This document shows, piece after piece, positions 15,687 to 24,990 of a DNA stretch of 54,870 nt (the first letter of the stretch is position 1; each line of letters begins with the position of its first letter). Source of the DNA: Caulobacter sp. (lineage in GTDB: Bacteria > Pseudomonadota > Alphaproteobacteria > Caulobacterales > Caulobacteraceae); contig JAQGIP010000079.1 of assembly GCA_028291055.1 (NCBI GenBank), positions 1-54,870 on the forward strand, read 5' to 3'. The translations under genes and the position numbers were made by a program. The notes under the pieces were generated by a model. It ran no database searches, was not told the origin of the DNA, and worked only from the letters and a program-made list of their open reading frames with translations.

Positions 15687-18218
15687 ATGCGTCTGTCAAA
15701 ACTGCTTCTCGGCACGGCCTCCTCCGCCGTTCTGATCTCCTTCGCGTCCATGGCCTATGCCGCCGACGCCAATGCCGATGCCGACACCTCCGCCGCGCCG
15801 ACCAGCGTCGACGAGATCGTCATCACCGCCACCAAGCGCGAACAAAGCCTGCAGGACGTGCCGATCGTGGTCACGGCCGTTTCGGGCCAGCTGATGCAGG
15901 ACGCCGGCGTCCATGACATCAAGGACCTGACCATCCTGACCCCCGGTCTGACGGTCACCTCCACCTCCAACGAAACCATCACCACCGCGCGCATCCGCGG
16001 CGTGGGCACCGTGGGTGACAACCCCGGCCTGGAAAGCTCGGTCGGCGTCGTCGTCGACGGCGTCTACCGTCCCCGCAACGGCGTGTCGTTCGGCGACCTG
16101 GGCGATGTGTCGCGCATCGAAGTGCTGAAGGGTCCGCAAGGCACCCTGTTCGGCAAGAACACCTCGGCCGGCGTGCTCAACATCATCACCGCCTCCCCGA
16201 AGTTCAAGTTCGGCGGCAACGCCGAGCTGACCGCCGGCAACTACGGCGCCGTCGGCGGTTCGGCCGAAGTCACCGGCCCGATCCTCGGCGACACCGTGGC
16301 CGCCAGCCTGTTCTTCGCCGACCGCAAGCGCGACGGCTATCTGGACGTCATCACCGGCCCGGGCCCGCGCACCCAGACCGACGACGTGAACCAGAACTTC
16401 TACACCTTCCGCGGCCAGGTCCTGGCCCTGCCGACCGACGAACTGTCGATCCGCGTCATCGCCGACTACACCAAGCGTGACGAAGACTGCTGCCTGGCCA
16501 CGCAACTGTTCGTGGGCGGTTCGGCCGCCTCGCGCGCGGCGCTGATCAACGCGACGCGTCCCGGCTCGATCAACACCGTGGCCAACCCCTTCGACCGCGT
16601 CGCCTACGGCAACCGCAACACCACCCAGCGCATCGAAGACGAAGGCATCTCCGCCGAGATCAACTACCGCCTCGGCGACTTCGCCAAGCTGACCTCGATC
16701 ACGGCGGCGCGTAAGTGGCGCGCCGAGACCGGCCAGGACTCCGACTTCACCGCCGCCGACATCGCCTATCGTCCCGATGACGGCACCAACTTCAACGAGT
16801 TCAAGCAATTCAGCCAGGAGCTGCGCGCCAACGGCACGATCGGTTCCGTCGACTGGCTGGTCGGCGGCTTCTACGCCGACGAAACGCTGAACAGCCGCTC
16901 GGTCCTGAAGTACGGCGCCGACTACTACGGCTACTTCGCCCAGCGCGTTCTGGGCAATCAGCCGGCAAACTTCGGCCTGGTTTCTGGCTCGATCTTCCAG
17001 GCCGGCAACGGCTCAGACGACAGCTATCACCAGAAGGACAAGTCCTTCGCCCTGTTCACCGACAACACCTGGGCAATGACGGACTCGCTGAAGATGACCT
17101 TCGGCCTGCGCTTCACCCAGGACAAGAAGTCGCTGACCACACTCTATTCGACGACCGGCGCCTCCTGCGACCAGGCTGAAGCCCTATATCCGGCCATGCT
17201 CGGCGCCTTCACCGGCGCGCTGGGCACGGCTGCGGGCGCCGCAACTGCCGGCAAGATCGCCGGTGGCCTGTGCCTGAACAATGAGAACAACGACTTCGAC
17301 GCCCTGGGGACCTTCACCCAGAGCAAGACCGAACGCCAGATGTCGGGCACCTGGAAGCTGGCCTACAAGTTCGACGAGAACTGGATGGGCTACATCTCGG
17401 CGTCGCGCGGCTACAAGTCGGGCGGCTTCAACCTGGACCGTTCGGGCAGGACGATCGTCACCAGTGTGGATCCGATCACCCACGTTCCGACCGGCCTGAA
17501 CTTCACCGCAAACCCCAACACCGGCTTCGGCCGCGAACTGGTCGACAGCTATGAAATCGGCTTCAAGAGCAAGCTGATGGACCGCTCGCTGCTGCTCAAC
17601 GCGACCCTCTTCCACCAGACGTTCACCGACTTCCAGCTGAACACCTTCGTGGGCACGGCCTTCATCGTCGAGACCATTCCGACCGTGGTGTCCAAGGGCA
17701 TCGACGCCGACTTCGTGTGGTTCACGCCGGTCCACGGCCTGGTCCTGCAGGGCGGCGTCACCTACGCCGACACCCACTACGGCCGCTTCACCGCCGCCGA
17801 CCTGACCGACCCGACGCGCTTTGCCAGCCTGTCGCGCCTGCCGGGCGCTCGCCTGTCGTTCGCGCCGGAAATCTCGTCCTCGATCTCGGGCGCCTATACG
17901 CGCGAAATCGGCGGCAACTTGGAGATCCGCACCAACCTGGCCGTGAAGTACCAGTCGACCTACAACACCGGCTCCGACCTGCATCCGTCCAAGCAGCAAG
18001 AGGGCTTCGCCCTGGTCAACGGCCGCATCGGCCTCGGCAGCCAGGACGACAAGTGGACCGTGGAACTGTGGGGCAACAACCTGTTCGACAAGGACTACGT
18101 CCAGGTCGGCTTCAACGGCCCCTTCCAGGTGGACGAAACCAACGACGCCATCAGCGTCTACGACGCCTTCCTGGGCGCCCCGCGCACCTACGGCGTGACC
18201 CTGCGCACCAAATTCTAA
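15687..18218 (+). CDS. TonB-dependent receptor
   Basis: Complete 843-residue outer-membrane receptor. The signal peptide (KLLLGTASSAVLISFASMAYA) ends near residue 25. A TonB-box region reads VDEIVITATKREQSLQDVPI, followed by the plug (ARIRGVGTVGDNPGLESSVGVVVDGVY, then RIEVLKGPQGTLFGKNTSAGVLNI) and a 22-strand-type barrel ending in the outer-membrane sorting signal YGVTLRTKF. The overall type is that of the large Caulobacterales/Sphingomonadales receptor group for plant and aromatic compounds; no siderophore-specific feature is seen. A strong hairpin lies in its leader and an intrinsic terminator follows it. A crotonase gene is next on the same strand. Confidence 0.95.
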   Translation: MRLSKLLLGTASSAVLISFASMAYAADANADADTSAAPTSVDEIVITATKREQSLQDVPIVVTAVSGQLMQDAGVHDIKDLTILTPGLTVTSTSNETITTARIRGVGTVGDNPGLESSVGVVVDGVYRPRNGVSFGDLGDVSRIEVLKGPQGTLFGKNTSAGVLNIITASPKFKFGGNAELTAGNYGAVGGSAEVTGPILGDTVAASLFFADRKRDGYLDVITGPGPRTQTDDVNQNFYTFRGQVLALPTDELSIRVIADYTKRDEDCCLATQLFVGGSAASRAALINATRPGSINTVANPFDRVAYGNRNTTQRIEDEGISAEINYRLGDFAKLTSITAARKWRAETGQDSDFTAADIAYRPDDGTNFNEFKQFSQELRANGTIGSVDWLVGGFYADETLNSRSVLKYGADYYGYFAQRVLGNQPANFGLVSGSIFQAGNGSDDSYHQKDKSFALFTDNTWAMTDSLKMTFGLRFTQDKKSLTTLYSTTGASCDQAEALYPAMLGAFTGALGTAAGAATAGKIAGGLCLNNENNDFDALGTFTQSKTERQMSGTWKLAYKFDENWMGYISASRGYKSGGFNLDRSGRTIVTSVDPITHVPTGLNFTANPNTGFGRELVDSYEIGFKSKLMDRSLLLNATLFHQTFTDFQLNTFVGTAFIVETIPTVVSKGIDADFVWFTPVHGLVLQGGVTYADTHYGRFTAADLTDPTRFASLSRLPGARLSFAPEISSSISGAYTREIGGNLEIRTNLAVKYQSTYNTGSDLHPSKQQEGFALVNGRIGLGSQDDKWTVELWGNNLFDKDYVQVGFNGPFQVDETNDAISVYDAFLGAPRTYGVTLRTKF

Positions 18219-18243
18219 GCGCAGCGTCTTCTACGATCTGATC

Positions 18244-18280
18244 AGGGCGGTCCGGAGCAATCCGGGCCGCCCTTTTCTTT
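18244..18280 (+). terminator. Intrinsic terminator after the TonB-dependent receptor
   Basis: AGGGCGGTCCGGA (18244-18256) pairs with TCCGGGCCGCCCT (18261-18273), including one G-U pair, around a GCAA tetraloop. TTTTCTTT follows. It sits 25 bp after the receptor stop and before the crotonase at 18335, so it separates the two transcripts. Confidence 0.9.
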
Positions 18281-18334
18281 GCTTGGCTTTCCGCAGCGTC
18301 GGCGCCCTAGCCTTCCCGCAACGGAGGAAACGCC

Positions 18335-19141
18335 ATGGCTTATGAGACCCTCATCGTCGAGCAACGCGGGCCGGTGGATTGGGTGACGCTCAACCGTCCG
18401 GAGGTCATGAACGCGCTCGACAACACCCTGGTCGACGAGCTCAACGACTATTTCGAAAAGCTCTACTGGAATCGCGACACCCGCGTTGTCGTGCTGCGCG
18501 GGGCCGGCAAGGCCTTCTGCGCCGGGTTGGACCTGAAGGCGCCCACCCGCAACGACCGCCCCCGCGCGACCCGGGGCCCCTCGGAAGGCCTGGATAGCCA
18601 GCGCCATATCGCCGAGATCGTCATGAAGATGCGCCGCTGTCCCCAGCCGATCATCAGCCTGGTCCACGGCCCGGCCTGCGGCGGCGGCTTCGCCCTGGCC
18701 CTGGCCAGCGACATCCGCATCGCCGGCGAGAGCGCGCGGATGAACTGCGCCTTCATCCGCATCGGCCTGGGCGGCTGCGACATCGGCTCGTCCTACTTCC
18801 TGCCCCGGCTGGTCGGCGTGTCGGTGGCCTCCGAACTGATCCTCACCGGCATGTTCATCCACGCCCCCCGCGCCCTGGCCGTGGGCCTGGTCAGCGCCGT
18901 CGTGCCCGACGCCGAGCTGGAAGCCGCCGCCCAGCCCTATGTGGACGCCATGATCACCACCGCGCCGCTCGGCCTGCGCCTGTCGAAGGAATGCCTGAAC
19001 ATGTCGGTCGACGCCGGCTCGATCGAACAGGTCATCGCCATGGAAGACCGCAACCAGATCCTCTGCGCCCAGACCGAGGATATGCGCGAAGGCATGGCCG
19101 CCTTCCTGGAAAAGCGGCCGCCGCTATATCGGAATGCGTAA
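18335..19141 (+). CDS. Enoyl-CoA hydratase/isomerase (crotonase) family protein
   Basis: A 268-residue crotonase acting on an acyl-CoA. The oxyanion-hole loops are GKAFCAGLDLKAP (about 58-70) and HGPACGGGFALALASDIRIA (about 112-131). The catalytic-face segment is NCAFIRIGLGGCDIGSSYFLPRLVG, and the C-terminal trimerisation helix ends EGMAAFLEKRPPLYRNA. The start at 18335 has a textbook GGAGG site. It stands alone after a terminator, and its end abuts a palindromic repeat. The neighbouring feruloyl-CoA-synthase-like gene suggests a role in phenylpropanoid-CoA processing, but the sequence lacks anything that proves hydratase/lyase specificity. Confidence 0.88.
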   Translation: MAYETLIVEQRGPVDWVTLNRPEVMNALDNTLVDELNDYFEKLYWNRDTRVVVLRGAGKAFCAGLDLKAPTRNDRPRATRGPSEGLDSQRHIAEIVMKMRRCPQPIISLVHGPACGGGFALALASDIRIAGESARMNCAFIRIGLGGCDIGSSYFLPRLVGVSVASELILTGMFIHAPRALAVGLVSAVVPDAELEAAAQPYVDAMITTAPLGLRLSKECLNMSVDAGSIEQVIAMEDRNQILCAQTEDMREGMAAFLEKRPPLYRNA

Positions 19142-19148
19142 AGGCCAT

Positions 19149-19340
19149 CCTCCCCAGGTCCGCCCAAGCGGACCGGCGGGGGAGGGGCTTACCGAGTCAA
19201 AGGTTGGCGCGTTCTGGCGCGTGGGTTGGTGACGGCATCGGTCCCTGCGCCAGAACGTGAATAGTCACCAGCTCGGTAAGCCCCTCCGTCGCTTCGCGAC
19301 ACCTCCCCGGCCGGATCGCCCGGGCGATCCCGGGGAGGAC
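19149..19340. repeat. Palindromic intergenic repeat element, full-length copy (R1)
   Basis: A 192-bp imperfect palindrome fills the gap between two convergent genes. The outer unit at 19149 (CCTCCCC...GGGGGAGG) is mirrored by 19301-19339. GGAGGGGCTTACCGAG (19181-19196) pairs perfectly with CTCGGTAAGCCCCTCC (19272-19287), and CGTTCTGGCGC (19210-19220) with GCGCCAGAACG (19247-19257). A small hairpin GTCGC-TTC-GCGAC sits at 19288-19300. It has no coding capacity. Related half-copies lie at 36521-36568 and 53934-54052. The repeat touches the stop codon of the hydrolase, so it may act as a bidirectional terminator. Confidence 0.8.
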
Positions 19341-20290
19341 TAAGACAGAGCCGCCTTCAACGCCTTGGCCGTGTCCTCGATCGCCGGAACCACCGCCGGC
19401 GACACCGAGGCCATGATCATGAAGTCGTGCACGAAGCTCGGATATTCCACGTGCGTGGCCTTCACTCCGGCCGCGTTCAGCTGGGCCGCATAGGCCTTGC
19501 CCTCGTCCTTCAGCGGATCGAAGCCGGCGGTGATCACCAGGGCGGGGGCGACACCGGAGACGTCCGCATGCTTCGGCTCCGCGCGGCGGCCATCCGCGTG
19601 ACGGGTCGCCCCGAAATGCTCGCCGAACCAGGCCATCACTTCGGCGGTCAGCACATATCCGACAGCCAGATCCTTCCGCGATTGCGTTTCCTGCTCCATG
19701 GCCGTGGCCGGATAGAGCAGCAGCTGGAAGGCGATCTTGTGCGCGGGGTCGGCCTTCAGTTCGATGGCCAGGCAGGCGGCCAGGTTGCCCCCCGCCGAAC
19801 AGCCGCCCACCGCGATCTTCGCAGGATCGACGCCGATCTCCGAGGCATGGTCGAACACCCACTTGGTGGCCGCCAGGGCGTCGTCGTGCGCGGCGGGGAA
19901 GGGATGCTCCGGGGCCAGACGATAGTCGATGGCGATGGCGCGCAGGCCCGACGCGGCCGACAGCCGGCGCAGGAAGTCGTCGTGCGTATCCAGGTCGCCG
20001 ATGACAAAGCCGCCGCCGTGGAAATAGATCAGGCAACCGCCCACCGCCGCCGCGTCCTTCGGCGTATAGAGCCGCGCCTTCAGCGGCCCCTCGGCCCCGG
20101 CGACGTCCAGGTCGCGCACGTCCAGGTCCTTCGGCGCCCCCGCATCCTGGCCCGCCCGTTGCGAGCGATACAATTCACGCACCATCGGCGCGGGGATGGC
20201 GGCCATCGGCGGCATCTGGATCGCCTTGGCGGCCTCCAGCATGGCGTCGAAATGCGGGTCGAGCGTGCGGTCTTTTTCGAGGGTCGTCAC
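19340..20290 (-). CDS. Alpha/beta hydrolase fold-3 esterase (HSL/GDXG type)
   Basis: A 316-residue serine esterase of the hormone-sensitive-lipase-like family. The oxyanion motif is YFHGGGFVIGDLDTHDDFLR (about 90), and the nucleophile elbow is VGGCSAGGNLAA (about 160; a GxSxG variant with Cys before Ser). The acid is expected in VITAGFDPLKDEG and the catalytic His in SFVHDFMIM. The start is GTG at 20290, which overlaps the stop of the upstream synthetase as GTGA, with GGAG ahead. This implies translational coupling. With the feruloyl-CoA-synthase-like partner, release of a hydroxycinnamate from an ester is a plausible job (inference). Confidence 0.88.
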   Translation of the reverse strand: MTTLEKDRTLDPHFDAMLEAAKAIQMPPMAAIPAPMVRELYRSQRAGQDAGAPKDLDVRDLDVAGAEGPLKARLYTPKDAAAVGGCLIYFHGGGFVIGDLDTHDDFLRRLSAASGLRAIAIDYRLAPEHPFPAAHDDALAATKWVFDHASEIGVDPAKIAVGGCSAGGNLAACLAIELKADPAHKIAFQLLLYPATAMEQETQSRKDLAVGYVLTAEVMAWFGEHFGATRHADGRRAEPKHADVSGVAPALVITAGFDPLKDEGKAYAAQLNAAGVKATHVEYPSFVHDFMIMASVSPAVVPAIEDTAKALKAALS

Positions 20291-22158
20291 AGGCTTACCA
20301 CTCCGTCGGCAGGGGGATTTGCATAGAGGCCGTTGATCAGTCCCACGCGGCGCTCGAGCGTCGCACGCTGGTTCACATAGCCCTTGTCGGTGATCTCGCC
20401 CGCGTCGATCGACGGCGGCTCGAGCATGATGAGGAAGCGCCCGATGCGGCGCGACCCGCCGCCAGCCGTGGCGTTGAACGCCTTCAACTTCTCGGTGATC
20501 AGCGCCGTCAGCTTGTCGATCGGCGTAGCCGGTCCGGGATCCGCCGCCAGCGTCTGCATCCCGGCCATCGACGGCCACAACAGCGCGCCCAGGAAAGGCT
20601 TGTCCTGCCCGCAGATCACCGCGTCCATCACCCAGGGCGAACAGGCCGCCACCAGGTCCGGCCGCAACACGCCGACGCTGACCCAGGTGCCGCTGTCCAG
20701 CTTGAAGTCCTCGGTCACCCGCCCATCGAACACCAGGCCCTGGGCCGGATCGCTCTCGTCCACGAACCGCGCCGCGTCGCCCAGCTTGTAGAAGCCTTCC
20801 TCGTCGAACGCCGCGGCCGTCTTTTCCGGGTCGCCGTGGTAGCCGGTCGTGACCGTCGGCCCCTTCACGCGCACTTCATACTTCGACCCATTGGGCGTCA
20901 GCTTGATGGTGATGCCGGGCAGCGGCAGCCCCACCAGCCCCACCCGCTCGGTGGCCCAATGGGTCACCGTGATGCCTTGCGTCTCCGTGGCGCCATACAT
21001 CGTCGTGAGCGGGATGCGCCCGCCCGTCTCGGCGATGGCCAGGGCCTGCATCCGCTCATAGACGTCATCGCTGAGCGTGGCCCCGCCATAGCCCATATAG
21101 CGCAGGTTCTTGAAGAAGGCCGCGCGCAGCACCGGGTCGCGCTCCATCGCCTCGGCCAGCATGCCGAAGGCCACCGGCGCCGAGCCGAACACCACGGGCG
21201 ACACTTCATAGAGGTTCTTGATGGTGGTCTCGAACATGCCGGGGATGGGCTTGCCCTCGTCCAGCGACACCGTGCCTCCGGCCCACAGCACGCCGTTGAA
21301 GCCGATATTGCCGGCCGAGATGTGGCTCCAGGGCATCCATTCCAGGCTCTGGGATACGACATCGGGATCGGGCTCCTCGGAACGCAGCCCCTCCTGCCCG
21401 GCGATCACCCCAGCCATCATGCCGAAGGTCTGCGGCACGCCCTTGGGCAGGCCGGTGGAGCCGGAGGTGAACAGGTATTTGGCCACCGTGTGATGGCCCA
21501 GCGTCTCGCGCGCCGCGGCCACGTCGGCGGTCGGTTCGGTGGCGGTGAAATCGGCGAAGGGCAGCGCGCCCTCTCCCGTCCCATCGGCCGTGACGAACAC
21601 CAGGTTCGGGTCGAGCGCCCTCAGCGTTTCGAAAGCGCGGCCATACATCTCGCCGCTCTGGGCGAAGACCACCTTGGGCTTCACCACGGCAAAGCAGTGC
21701 TTGAGCTTGGCGTGGTCGGTGGAGATCAGCGAATAGGCCGGGCTGATCGGCGCCACCGGCACGCCGGCCGTGTAGCAGCCCACCGTCACCAGGGCGTGCT
21801 CGATGGCGTTGGAGGACAGCACCATGACGCTGTCGTCGGCGGTGAGCCCCAGATCGAGCAGGTGCTGGGCGATCCCCTCCGCCGCGCGCAGGGCCTGGCC
21901 ATAGGTGATCTCGCGCCACGGCCCATGGCCGGGCTCGCGCTGGCGCATCCACACCCGGTCGGGGTGGGCGGCGGCCTTGTCGGCCAACAGGTGGGCGATG
22001 GAGCGCGGCCCTTCGCCCGGCGCGTGGTTGGAGCGGATCAGGATCGACCCGTCCGCGCGCCGCTCCACCGAGGCGGAAGGCCCCTTCATCGGCAGGGCCT
22101 TGAAGGGCGGAAGCGGCGGTTTGGCAGCGGCGGGCGCCGCGCCGTCCGGCGGGGTCAT
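20287..22158 (-). CDS. Feruloyl-CoA synthase-like acyl-CoA ligase
   Basis: ANL-superfamily ligase of 623 residues. The P-loop is TSGSTGLPKG at 231-240. The region MYGATETQGITVTHW (A5) and the end module GRVTEDFKLDSGTWVSVGVLRP are characteristic of feruloyl-CoA synthases, which activate ferulate and related hydroxycinnamates, rather than fatty-acid ligases that carry GRxKE/D. The C-terminal SIDAGEITDKGYVNQRATLERR also fits that group. The ATG at 22158 has a GGGAGC site; the upstream extension of the frame is not convincing. It is the first gene of a two-gene operon with the esterase. The substrate is inferred from family resemblance. Confidence 0.85.
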   Translation of the reverse strand: MTPPDGAAPAAAKPPLPPFKALPMKGPSASVERRADGSILIRSNHAPGEGPRSIAHLLADKAAAHPDRVWMRQREPGHGPWREITYGQALRAAEGIAQHLLDLGLTADDSVMVLSSNAIEHALVTVGCYTAGVPVAPISPAYSLISTDHAKLKHCFAVVKPKVVFAQSGEMYGRAFETLRALDPNLVFVTADGTGEGALPFADFTATEPTADVAAARETLGHHTVAKYLFTSGSTGLPKGVPQTFGMMAGVIAGQEGLRSEEPDPDVVSQSLEWMPWSHISAGNIGFNGVLWAGGTVSLDEGKPIPGMFETTIKNLYEVSPVVFGSAPVAFGMLAEAMERDPVLRAAFFKNLRYMGYGGATLSDDVYERMQALAIAETGGRIPLTTMYGATETQGITVTHWATERVGLVGLPLPGITIKLTPNGSKYEVRVKGPTVTTGYHGDPEKTAAAFDEEGFYKLGDAARFVDESDPAQGLVFDGRVTEDFKLDSGTWVSVGVLRPDLVAACSPWVMDAVICGQDKPFLGALLWPSMAGMQTLAADPGPATPIDKLTALITEKLKAFNATAGGGSRRIGRFLIMLEPPSIDAGEITDKGYVNQRATLERRVGLINGLYANPPADGVVSL

Positions 22159-22506
22159 TTGGTTCGCTCCCTGGAAGGTTATCGTTGTTAGCCTGGAGAG
22201 TAGCCGAGGCGGGGCGGCCATAAAAGCATCACCCGGCGTCAGCCTGACCGCCTTGTCTCCGGCGCCCACGCCGGTTCTCGATCACGGTAGATATTCAGTA
22301 CCATGATGATTGGCCATCAGATCAGATCAATCCGTACATAGATCAGGGCGAAACAGGCCGATTACCCAATTGAAACATTGGGATTTGCCAATGATTGTTT
22401 ATCAAAATCTTCATTTGTTAAACTTCAGGCGAACGATCACTAGAGCATCCCGACTCCGCCGGCGACGCCTCCCTGCAATGCCGCGCGAATATTGGGGATT
22501 TTGAAG
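22159..22506. promoter_or_regulatory. A+T-rich divergent promoter/leader region
   Basis: This 348-bp gap lies between the divergent feruloyl-CoA-synthase-like gene and the second TonB receptor. From about 22280 to 22440 it is far richer in A+T than its surroundings. It contains CCCAAT-TGAAAC-ATTGGG (22365-22382), an inverted repeat, and several further ATTGG/CCAAT motifs, possibly operator sites. An open frame of up to 64 codons, including a last segment MPREYWGF from an internal ATG, ends at 22504, two bases before the receptor ATG; this could be a leader peptide. No riboswitch was recognised. Confidence 0.45.
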
Positions 22507-24927
22507 ATGATCAAGTCGAACGGGCTCCTGCCCGCGCGGTCGCCGCGTTCTGTTCTGGCCGGGGCGGTGGCCCTGGGCGTGCTGATGGTGGCCGCCTCAA
22601 GCGCCTGGGCACAGGACTCGGCCGATGCGGGCGGCGGCAAGACCGACGCGCCCGAAGTCGACGCGGTGGTGATCACCGCGCCCAAGGGCAAGGCCGCCGA
22701 CGTGGCCCCGGTCAAGTCGTCGCTCAAGGCCACCGAGCCCACCGCGGTCATCACCCGCCAGTTCATCGAAGAGTCCGCGCCGCGGGTCGGCGACTACACC
22801 ACCACCGCCATCCTGGCGCCCTCCATGGCCGGCGTGCCCAACGCCAACGGCCCGGGCGCCACCGACGGCGCCAAGATCACCATGCGCGGCTTCGCCGACG
22901 GCGAATACAACACCACCTACGACGGCGTCGCCTGGGGCGACACCAACGGCCCCACCCACCACGCCAACTCCTTCTTCCCCTCGTCGGTGATCGGCGGCGT
23001 GGTCATCGAGCGCGGCCCCGGCAACGCGACCGAACTGGGCCAGGCCAACTTCGGCGGCTCGCTGAACCTGTTCTCGCTGCCCTTCGAAGACCAGATGGGG
23101 ATCCGCCAGACGGTGACCGGCGGCAGCTTCAACACCTGGCAGGCGGTGACCACCCTGGCCAGCGGCCCGATCGACAAGGCCCATGGCCTCAACATCGTGG
23201 CCAACTTCATGGAATACAGCACCGACGGCTATCTGACGAACAGCCCCAGCCAGGGCCAGAACCAGTTCATCAAGCTCGCCCTGCCGCTCAGCGACCGGTT
23301 CACGGTGACGGCGCTGTTCACCCGCAACGACGATTCCTACAACCAGTCGGACAGCAACTTCGCCAGCGTCGCCCAGATCGCGGCCTTCGGTAAGAACTTC
23401 GCCCTGGGGACCGACCCGCACCAGGCCACCTACTACGGCTACAACTACACCAAGAAGCAGACCGACTTCGAATACATCCGCCTGAACGGCGACCTGGGCA
23501 ACGGCTTCAAGGCCGAGAACACGATCTACAGCTTCTGGTATTCCAACAAGACCCTGTCCTCCAACGACAGCACCCAGGACAGCACGGTGGGCGTGGGCCT
23601 GCAGACCGTCATCCTGACCCCGCTGGCCACCTATCCCATACCCGGCAAGGGCTATTCCACGGCCGGCATCGCCACCACGGGCATCCCCGGCTATCTGAAA
23701 CGCAACGAATACCGCGTCGGCGGCGACGTGCTGAAGGTCACCAAGGACTTCGATATCGGCACGCTGACGGTGGGCGTCATGTACGAGATCGCCAAGACCC
23801 AGCGCTCGCGCTTCGACATCGACCTGCTGACCAACCTGGCGGACTACCGGGAGAAGTCGGCGGCCTTCGCCGGCCCCACGGGCGTCTATGTCCAGACGCC
23901 GCTGAACGTCCAGTTCATCGAATATTCCGGCTGGCATCAGTACCAGACCTTCGCCCAGTTCGAATGGCGCCCCACCGACCGGCTGACCATCACGCCCGGC
24001 GTCAAATACCTGAACTTCGAGCTGCACATCGAGGCGCCGATCCTGGCGGTGAAGGGCTCGGCCCAGCCGGCCTTCGTGTCCAACACCTATACCAAGACGC
24101 TGCCGTTCCTGACCGCCAACTACCGCATCAATCCGAACTGGTCGGTGTTCGCCGAATACGCCCAGGGCTTCCTGGTGCCCAACGTCTCGGCCTACTACGT
24201 CAACGACCCCAGCAAGCCGCTGACACCGCAGGAATCCACCAACTACCAGCTGGGATCGGTCTACAGCGCCGGGCGGCTGACGGTGGATGGCGACATCTAC
24301 TACATCAACTTCAAGAACAAGATTCAGACCATCCCCGACCTCGCCCACCCGGGAGAGACCTTCGAGACCAACGCGGGCGGCGCCGTCTACAAGGGCTTGG
24401 AGGTCCAGGCGACCTACGCCCTGCCCCACGGCGTCAGCGTCTTCGGCAACTACTCGCGCAACAACGCCGAGGGCGACAACGATCCGACCAACGACAAATA
24501 CAACGGCGCCCAGATCGCCAAGGCGCCGAAGTGGACCGCCGCCGCCGGGGTGCGGCTGGAACACCGGGGCATGTTCGCCGAGGATGACCGGCTGATCGTC
24601 ACCCTGAACGACAAGTGGATCGGCTCGCAGTACGCGACGGCGGCCTCGGCGGGCACGACGCCGGCCAACGGCGCGGGCCCCACGGCCCTGATCAAGAGCT
24701 TCGGCGAGGCGGACCTTTCGGCCACCTACCGCCTGGGCCACTACAGCATCCAGGCCCAGGTCATCAATCTGGGCGACAGCCGCGACGTCACCGCCTTCAA
24801 GGGCAAGGTGCTCGTGCCCGGGACCAACCTGCCCGCCCAGACCCTGGCGACGCCGGGAGCCGGGGCCAACACCTTCACCTACCAGGCCGGTCGCAGCGTC
24901 CAGATCACGCTGAAGGCGGTGTTCTAG
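22507..24927 (+). CDS. TonB-dependent receptor
   Basis: Complete outer-membrane receptor of 806 residues. The signal peptide ends near residue 36 (MVAASSAWAQ). A TonB-box-like VDAVVITAPKGKA precedes a plug containing KITMRGFADGEYNTTYDGVAWGD and SSVIGGVVIERGPGNATELGQANFGGSLNL, then a long barrel ending QAGRSVQITLKAVF. The plug lacks the usual KGPQ motif, which is replaced by RGPGNA, placing it in a different subgroup from the receptor at 15687. The ATG at 22507 is chosen over the TTG at 22492. The acid phosphatase gene follows 63 bp downstream on the same strand, so the ligand may be a phosphorylated compound (inference). Confidence 0.93.
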   Translation: MIKSNGLLPARSPRSVLAGAVALGVLMVAASSAWAQDSADAGGGKTDAPEVDAVVITAPKGKAADVAPVKSSLKATEPTAVITRQFIEESAPRVGDYTTTAILAPSMAGVPNANGPGATDGAKITMRGFADGEYNTTYDGVAWGDTNGPTHHANSFFPSSVIGGVVIERGPGNATELGQANFGGSLNLFSLPFEDQMGIRQTVTGGSFNTWQAVTTLASGPIDKAHGLNIVANFMEYSTDGYLTNSPSQGQNQFIKLALPLSDRFTVTALFTRNDDSYNQSDSNFASVAQIAAFGKNFALGTDPHQATYYGYNYTKKQTDFEYIRLNGDLGNGFKAENTIYSFWYSNKTLSSNDSTQDSTVGVGLQTVILTPLATYPIPGKGYSTAGIATTGIPGYLKRNEYRVGGDVLKVTKDFDIGTLTVGVMYEIAKTQRSRFDIDLLTNLADYREKSAAFAGPTGVYVQTPLNVQFIEYSGWHQYQTFAQFEWRPTDRLTITPGVKYLNFELHIEAPILAVKGSAQPAFVSNTYTKTLPFLTANYRINPNWSVFAEYAQGFLVPNVSAYYVNDPSKPLTPQESTNYQLGSVYSAGRLTVDGDIYYINFKNKIQTIPDLAHPGETFETNAGGAVYKGLEVQATYALPHGVSVFGNYSRNNAEGDNDPTNDKYNGAQIAKAPKWTAAAGVRLEHRGMFAEDDRLIVTLNDKWIGSQYATAASAGTTPANGAGPTALIKSFGEADLSATYRLGHYSIQAQVINLGDSRDVTAFKGKVLVPGTNLPAQTLATPGAGANTFTYQAGRSVQITLKAVF

Positions 24928-24938
24928 AAGCCTGACCA

Positions 24939-24958
24939 GGGGCGGCCACGGCCGCCCC
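24939..24958 (+). terminator. Hairpin between TonB receptor and acid phosphatase
   Basis: GGGGCGGC (24939-24946) and GCCGCCCC (24951-24958) form an 8-bp stem with a CACG loop, 12 bp after the receptor stop. TTTT follows only 12 bp later, so it may be a weak or partial terminator that lowers phosphatase expression relative to the receptor. Confidence 0.5.
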
Positions 24959-24990
24959 ACCGCCCTCCCTTTTCAGACCCAGGAAATTCC

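Noticed and set aside
22597..24960. A 787-codon frame antisense to the second TonB receptor
   Set aside because: Shadow frame with no domain; the receptor on the plus strand is certain.
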